24,349 nucleotides of DNA from a virus, in the IMG/VR virus record IMGVR_UViG_3300028388_000929, positions 1 through 24,349 of that record, one strand, 5' to 3'. Of the stretch, positions 21,227-24,349 are shown piece after piece. The notes below the pieces were generated by a model. It worked only from the letters and a program-made list of their open reading frames with translations, did no database searches and was not told the DNA's origin. The position numbers and the translations under genes were made by a program. The stretch's first letter is position 1. Each line of letters starts with the position of its first letter.

Positions 21227-21447
21227 TGGTAAGGCTCCAAGCGATGCAGCAGCGCCCGACACGCAAGCGCAGTGCGATCAGCCGCCGCGCCACGCACCCC
21301 TTCGCGTTTCATCGTGTATATACTGTTTTCCGACACGCCCAAAAGCCGGGCGCACTCTGCGGCAGAACGGGCGAGGCCCGCCGACTTCATGTCAGCGAGC
21401 CATGCGTTAAATGCTTTTGGCTCCATTCGTGATGCGGTGCGGGGCAT
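21223..21447 (-). CDS. Small HTH DNA-binding protein
   Basis: ATG at 21447 overlaps the preceding stop (TAATG). The 74-aa product has a helix-turn-helix near residues 28-50 (SAAECARLLGVSENSIYTMKREG, described by its pattern AxxxG VSxxxI). A Met at residue 8 is another possible start. Regulators of this size in phages (Cro-like) bind operators near early or late promoters. It lies in the same operon as a promoter with a nearby inverted repeat, so self-control is possible but not shown. Confidence 0.65.
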   Translation of the reverse strand: MPRTASRMEPKAFNAWLADMKSAGLARSAAECARLLGVSENSIYTMKREGVRGAAADRTALACRALLHRLEPYQ

Positions 21448-21650
21448 TAGTCTTCAGCCAGCGCGTCAATCATAAATGCCCGCCCGCCACGGTCACGGCC
21501 TGGTTGCCGAAGTCCGCGCAATGCAACAACTTCCCCGCCTTTAATGAATTTTACAGTGAGCGGCTCTGATGCATCAATTTCAAAACCCACCGCTTCCATC
21601 ATATCGTAAAGCGAAGTGACCGGCGCGCTTTCAAGTTCCTTGCGTGTCAT
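21447..21650 (-). CDS. Small hypothetical protein at operon start
   Basis: The open frame reaches 21890, but the upstream part crosses the terminator and promoter region. The ATG at 21650 is chosen, with AGGG 10 nt upstream, giving 67 aa. The product has a short helix (residues 3-20) and a beta-like part (LTVKFIKGGEVVALRGLR near 31-48), then a basic loop and an acidic end. I do not recognise it. It is the first gene after the promoter near 21713. Confidence 0.65.
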   Translation of the reverse strand: MTRKELESAPVTSLYDMMEAVGFEIDASEPLTVKFIKGGEVVALRGLRQPGRDRGGRAFMIDALAED

Positions 21651-21684
21651 CTGTCTGTTTCCCTTTCTGCGTTGCGATGGCCTA

Positions 21685-21713
21685 TAACTACCAACCCGCT
21701 TGGCATATGTCAA
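21685..21713 (-). promoter_or_regulatory. Sigma70-like promoter for the packaging operon
   Basis: On the minus strand a perfect TTGACA (21713-21708), a 17-nt spacer and TAGTTA (21690-21685), a weak -10 (AGTTAT at 18 nt is an alternative). Transcription would start near 21678, about 30 nt before the ATG at 21650. A short inverted repeat GCTTG-N11-CAAGC spans the -35 region and may be an operator. Confidence 0.55.
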
Positions 21714-21762
21714 CAAGCTAATTGTTGCCTGCCGCCGGGAAAAGACAAACTGCGCACAAAAT

Positions 21763-21802
21763 GCGGGGTCACGGGCGGAAAGGAATAAACGCCCGCCCCC
21801 GC
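21763..21802 (-). terminator. Terminator of the early operon
   Basis: A minus-strand hairpin in the 214-nt gap: an outer 6-bp stem (GCGGGG with CCCCGC) and an inner 7-bp stem (GCGGGCG with CGCCCGT, one G-T), separated by a 2-nt bulge, with a 12-nt loop. It is followed by ATTTTGT. It lies after the early operon and before the promoter at 21713. A weak T tract makes efficiency uncertain. Confidence 0.6.
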
Positions 21803-21864
21803 TGCCGTGGTTTGCGCTGGTAAAGGCGCGGCACTCACGGCTTACCGCCAGCTTGGCCCGCTGG

Positions 21865-22566
21865 TCAGGGCGTCTTGTTAATCGGCTCAATACGCGCCCA
21901 CTCGTCCGGCACGCCGTCGCGATAGGTGATGGTCAGGGTGTGGGTGTAGTTTGCTCTTTGCATTGTTGACCACAATCCCCCTCCATCTCCATAAATCACC
22001 TGCGTCGTCACCACAGGCTCACGCGGCTTCATGCGGATGCGGTGTTCGCTTTTCCAATACCCAGGGTGCATATGCCCCACCACCCACTCGCTTTGAAAAA
22101 ACCCCTCCAACTCCTCGCCCCGCTCATACGCCACAGCCAAAGCAGCAATTTCGTGCGGCTCCATTTCGCCAAGCGTGCGCGGCAGGTCGTCGGCGTCTTT
22201 TTCAGGCTCACGCCGCACGCGATAAGCCGTGTCACCATCCCAACGGGGAGTATCGGCAAAAAACCATTCATACCCATCGTGGCATTCAACACCAGACCCT
22301 TCATGCTGCGCCAGCAACAGCGCGCCTTTTTCTTCCGGGGTCATGTCGCGCCAAAGAATAGGGTGGTCGTCGGTTTCGGTCCACTCGGCTACGAGGTCGT
22401 CAGCCGACGTTTGCCCCGGCATGCCGCGATTAGTGCCGTCCCTTGACCACTCTGGGTCATCAAGGCGGTCGCGACCTTCTACCCAGAAAAATCCAAATTC
22501 TTCATCCATCGGCCCCACCTTGCGACCATCCCGCGTGCGGTAATACTTCCCGACTTCAATCTTCAT
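21865..22566 (-). CDS. Hypothetical protein with a tandem 50-aa repeat
   Basis: The open frame begins at 22653, but the ATG at 22566 has AGGAGG 7 nt upstream; 233 aa. Residues 1-65 begin KIEVGKYYRTRDGRKVGPM and are acidic with several Trp. Two similar segments follow. Residues 74-121 start DMTPEEKGALLLAQHEG and end AYRVRREP; residues 134-183 start EMEPHEIAALAVAYERG and end HRIRMKPREP. Each has a helix, a short link, a Trp pair and an ending basic strand. A beta-rich tail follows. I do not recognise the family. The place at the end of the early operon suggests a host-takeover or regulatory role, but nothing in the sequence states it. Confidence 0.7.
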   Translation of the reverse strand: MKIEVGKYYRTRDGRKVGPMDEEFGFFWVEGRDRLDDPEWSRDGTNRGMPGQTSADDLVAEWTETDDHPILWRDMTPEEKGALLLAQHEGSGVECHDGYEWFFADTPRWDGDTAYRVRREPEKDADDLPRTLGEMEPHEIAALAVAYERGEELEGFFQSEWVVGHMHPGYWKSEHRIRMKPREPVVTTQVIYGDGGGLWSTMQRANYTHTLTITYRDGVPDEWARIEPINKTP

Positions 22567-22789
22567 CGTCTTTCCTCCTTTGCGCGGCGTCCTGCCCCGC
22601 TTGTGTAAGCCGCCACCAGTTGCCATTCCCCGCCGCCAAGCCCTCACGCTCAAGCGCCTTGAGGTGGGCCAGCGTTTGGCCCAGCATCATGCCGGTTGCG
22701 CCGCCGATCTCTTGGTCGGTCGATGCTATGCCGGTGGGGTCCATTGCGGCAATGACGCGGGCGCGGTCGTCGGGGTTTAGTCCAGCCAT
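22556..22789 (-). CDS. Small winged-helix-like protein
   Basis: ATG at 22789; overlaps the preceding gene by 13 nt and has no clear ribosome site, so coupling is likely. The 77-aa product has a helical N-terminus, then TLAHLKALEREGLAAGNGNWWRLTQ near 39-63, a helix followed by a wing-like beta turn, as in winged-helix DNA-binding proteins (MarR/ArsR-like). It ends with a charged tail. No family name is secure. Confidence 0.6.
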   Translation of the reverse strand: MAGLNPDDRARVIAAMDPTGIASTDQEIGGATGMMLGQTLAHLKALEREGLAAGNGNWWRLTQAGQDAAQRRKDDED

Positions 22790-23004
22790 GACAAACGATC
22801 CATCAGGTCGGGGCGCAAAAGCCTGTTGGAAACGGCAACCCGAAACCGGCTACCCCATCCTTTGCGGCTCACAATGGTTTGCACGCGGCGGCGCGGCTCA
22901 CCAATGGCCTCTGCCGCCTCGCGGATCGTGCAGTTCCATCCGATGGGTTCGCAATGCGCCCACACGCGGTAGGCAATGGCTTCACTTCGTGGTGTCAGTT
23001 TCAT
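22777..23004 (-). CDS. Small HTH-like protein
   Basis: An ATG at 23004 overlaps the preceding stop (TGATG) and has AAGGA 6 nt upstream; the open frame upstream is not used. The 75-aa product has an HTH-like pattern near residues 25-48 (TIREAAEAIGEPRRRVQTIVSRKG) after a Trp/Cys segment, and a basic C-terminal half. It is a likely DNA-binding protein. Specific role unknown. Confidence 0.62.
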   Translation of the reverse strand: MKLTPRSEAIAYRVWAHCEPIGWNCTIREAAEAIGEPRRRVQTIVSRKGWGSRFRVAVSNRLLRPDLMDRLSWLD

Positions 23005-23255
23005 CACATTTCCTTTTCGATTTCGTCCAGCTTCGCGCGGGCCTGCTCGACAGTATAAGCCCGTGAGCCAAACATCGTTGCTCCTCCTGCCCCAGCAAAA
23101 ATCACCCAAAACAAGCCTGCAATCCATTGCAAGGCATCGCTGCCGACCCAAACGCCAACGCCCACACATGCCAAAAGCGAGCCGCACGAAAACAAGTCAC
23201 GCGCAATGCTAACCATTAGGCTTTCTTTGATAACGATAATTGTTTTGCTTTCCAT
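23004..23255 (-). CDS. Two-segment membrane protein
   Basis: An ATG at 23255 overlaps the preceding stop (TGATG) and has AGGG 6 nt upstream. This is preferred over the ATG at 23270. The 83-aa product has two hydrophobic segments: about residues 20-37 (rich in Leu, Val, Gly, Cys) and 41-63 (LQWIAGLFWVIFAGAGG), then a charged helix with EQARAKLDEIEKEM. It is an inner-membrane protein with its C-terminal helix probably in the cytoplasm. It follows a secreted protein gene directly. No family is recognised. Confidence 0.65.
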   Translation of the reverse strand: MESKTIIVIKESLMVSIARDLFSCGSLLACVGVGVWVGSDALQWIAGLFWVIFAGAGGATMFGSRAYTVEQARAKLDEIEKEM

Positions 23256-23632
23256 CACATACCCTGCCATTTGAAAATGTGGAGCGTTTCAGCCAGTCCT
23301 TCGCCCACTGTCAGGCTTTCGGGGATGGCAATGTATCCATCCGGCGGCGTGACCGTAACACGCTCCGAATGGCTGCCGTCTGCCTGCCAATCGAGTAGCA
23401 CGTCAACGCGGATGCCGCCCCATTCCAGCGTCATGCGCTGGTCCATGTGGTGCAGTGTTTCGTTTTGGAAAGTTACCGATGCCACGGCGTTAGGGTGGTG
23501 CGGCTCGTGGATTTGGACATAGGCGGGCTTTCCTGCTGTCAGGTCAGTTCCGGGCCATACGTGCCGGTCGGGCAGAGTTTCTGCGGCTACGGGTGCGGCC
23601 ATGATGGCGGCTAGTGCGACGGTGCGGATCAT
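23255..23632 (-). CDS. Secreted (periplasmic) protein
   Basis: ATG at 23632 in an ATGA overlap with the preceding stop. The 125-aa product begins with a Sec signal peptide (residues 1-17, MIRTVALAAIMAAPVAA, with an AxA-like cleavage site before Glu18). The mature part is beta-rich with His residues (QIHEPHHPNAV near 41-51, NETLHHMDQ near 57-65), and VDVLLDWQADGS and VTVTPPDGYIAIP. No lipobox. Secreted proteins in the early genes of a phage are uncommon; superinfection exclusion or envelope modification are possible but unproven. Confidence 0.65.
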   Translation of the reverse strand: MIRTVALAAIMAAPVAAETLPDRHVWPGTDLTAGKPAYVQIHEPHHPNAVASVTFQNETLHHMDQRMTLEWGGIRVDVLLDWQADGSHSERVTVTPPDGYIAIPESLTVGEGLAETLHIFKWQGM

Positions 23633-24000
23633 TTCGCCACCTCGTAGAAATACGGATCGCGCTGCAAGCGTCCGCGCGTGCGGGTCAGCTTGCCCTGCTC
23701 ATACAGTTCACGCAGCGACGTGTTGACGTTCTCGTGCCTGCGTCCAACTGCATCGGCCAGTTCCTTGGCGCAGACAGGACGGCCCGCCGCAATGACCTCT
23801 TGCAGCGTTTTTTCCAGAACGCCGATGCCGACCTTGGACGATGCGCTGCGGGTATTGTATGCGCCCACGTCGCCGTGCATTTTCATGCGCCGGTTTTCGC
23901 GCGGTGCCAATATTTGCAGGGCTTTGCGGTATCCGGCCTCGGACGGCACGAAAGCGTCGGGCCGGTCATGCTTGGTGAATACGGGGCGTGCTGCGTTCAT
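23629..24000 (-). CDS. Winged-helix DNA-binding protein
   Basis: ATG at 24000 in an ATGA overlap with the preceding stop. The 123-aa product has a basic N-terminus, then a winged-helix part from about residue 58 to 120. There is a first helix with EKTLQEVIAAGRP, a second and third helix (CAKELADAVGRRHENVNTSLRELYEQG), and a wing (KLTRTRGRLQRDPYFYEV). This is a typical small regulator. Target unknown. Confidence 0.68.
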   Translation of the reverse strand: MNAARPVFTKHDRPDAFVPSEAGYRKALQILAPRENRRMKMHGDVGAYNTRSASSKVGIGVLEKTLQEVIAAGRPVCAKELADAVGRRHENVNTSLRELYEQGKLTRTRGRLQRDPYFYEVAK

Positions 24001-24320
24001 TTTGTTTCTCTCGCATATGGTGGATTAACGTTCCCGCCAAAGCGATAATTTGCGTGGCGCTTCATATGGTATCGGATCAAATCTTCTCGCTGATTTGCGT
24101 TTAGCCGATGTGTGCCCGCCCTCTTTGCCACCTTGTCTTGTATATCTAGCAACCCAGAAAGCGCACCCTTAAAAAAGTCAGCCTCACGGGCAAATTTCTC
24201 GGCGACATAACAAAGGCGGTCATTTTCTGGCCTTTCAGTCGCCCACAGGAACACTTTCCGCTGATAATCGTTTTCCAAACCATCCATAATGTTGCGGTAA
24301 AGAACTGGCATATTATTCAT
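23997..24320 (-). CDS. Hypothetical early protein
   Basis: The open frame reaches the right edge region, but the ATG at 24320 has GAGGG 5 nt upstream; 107 aa. The product is helical with many Arg and Lys residues, for example DYQRKVFLWATERPENDRL near 17-35 and QREDLIRYHMKRHANYRFGG near 76-95. No known motif. It is the first whole gene of the early operon in this window. Confidence 0.6.
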   Translation of the reverse strand: MNNMPVLYRNIMDGLENDYQRKVFLWATERPENDRLCYVAEKFAREADFFKGALSGLLDIQDKVAKRAGTHRLNANQREDLIRYHMKRHANYRFGGNVNPPYARETK

Positions 24321-24349
24321 TTTGACCCTCTGCCAGTAGCGCGGCAAGG
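24313..24349 (-). CDS. End of an upstream gene, partial
   Basis: In one frame the right edge reads an Ala/Leu-rich tail (LAALLAEGQNE) to a TAA at 24313, overlapping the next start by 8 nt. This fits the usual gene spacing here, but only 11 codons are visible, so it may be chance. Confidence 0.35.
   Translation of the reverse strand, partial: LAALLAEGQNE

Noticed and set aside
1-24349. The window as a gene transfer agent cluster
   Set aside because: Some tail parts look GTA-like, but the HNH gene, early operon, large spike and full lysis set, and a gene order unlike the known GTA, point to a phage.
1-24349. CRISPR arrays, tRNA genes, insertion sequences or an attachment site
   Set aside because: No regular repeats, cloverleaf pattern, transposase or integrase was found on reading both strands.

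Overview
The window is one continuous piece of a tailed double-stranded DNA phage or prophage. Every gene that can be supported lies on the minus strand, so it reads right to left. The DNA is GC-rich and almost gap-free, with many ATGA, GTGA and TAATG stop-start overlaps. The capsid and tail parts suit a long-tailed (siphovirus-like) phage. Tail chaperones and tail-tip proteins resembling those of Rhodobacterales phages and gene transfer agents, together with the base composition, suggest an alphaproteobacterial host, probably Rhodobacteraceae. This host call is inference. No integrase, repressor operon or replication gene is visible, so lysogeny cannot be judged.

Layout from right to left. 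(1) 24349-21865: an early or accessory operon of small genes. It holds an unknown 107-aa protein, three small helix-turn-helix-like proteins, a secreted protein, a two-segment membrane protein and a 233-aa protein with an internal duplication. (2) 21864-21651: the longest gap, carrying a hairpin terminator and then a sigma70-like promoter. (3) 21650-20413: small genes ahead of packaging, namely a 67-aa protein, an HTH protein, an HNH endonuclease, a DUF551-like protein and a 26-aa hydrophobic peptide. (4) 20416-13257: packaging and head genes, namely small and large terminase, DUF1073 portal, Mu F-like protein, a protease-scaffold fusion with two internal ribosome binding sites, a capsid cement protein and the major capsid protein, followed by a terminator hairpin. 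(5) 13197-10523: connector, head-tail joining, tail terminator and tail tube genes. (6) 10514-4551: tail assembly chaperone with a probable -1 frameshift, tape measure, tail-tip and hub proteins, and small tail proteins. (7) 4210-1558: a large beta-helical tail spike broken into two frames at a run of six G. (8) 1558-1: a lysis cassette with a membrane coiled-coil protein, a small Cys-rich protein, an M15 peptidase endolysin, a small holin, an inner-membrane spanin and an outer-membrane lipoprotein spanin that runs off the left edge.

Terminase and portal package DNA into a shell formed by capsid protein on the scaffold and trimmed by the fused protease. The connector genes close the head. The chaperone, tape measure and tube genes build the tail, the hub and spike form the tip, and the lysis genes breach inner membrane, peptidoglycan and outer membrane in turn. 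The least standard items are the nested scaffold starts, the frameshifted spike, the chaperone frameshift, the 26-aa peptide before the terminase, and the early cluster with a secreted protein.
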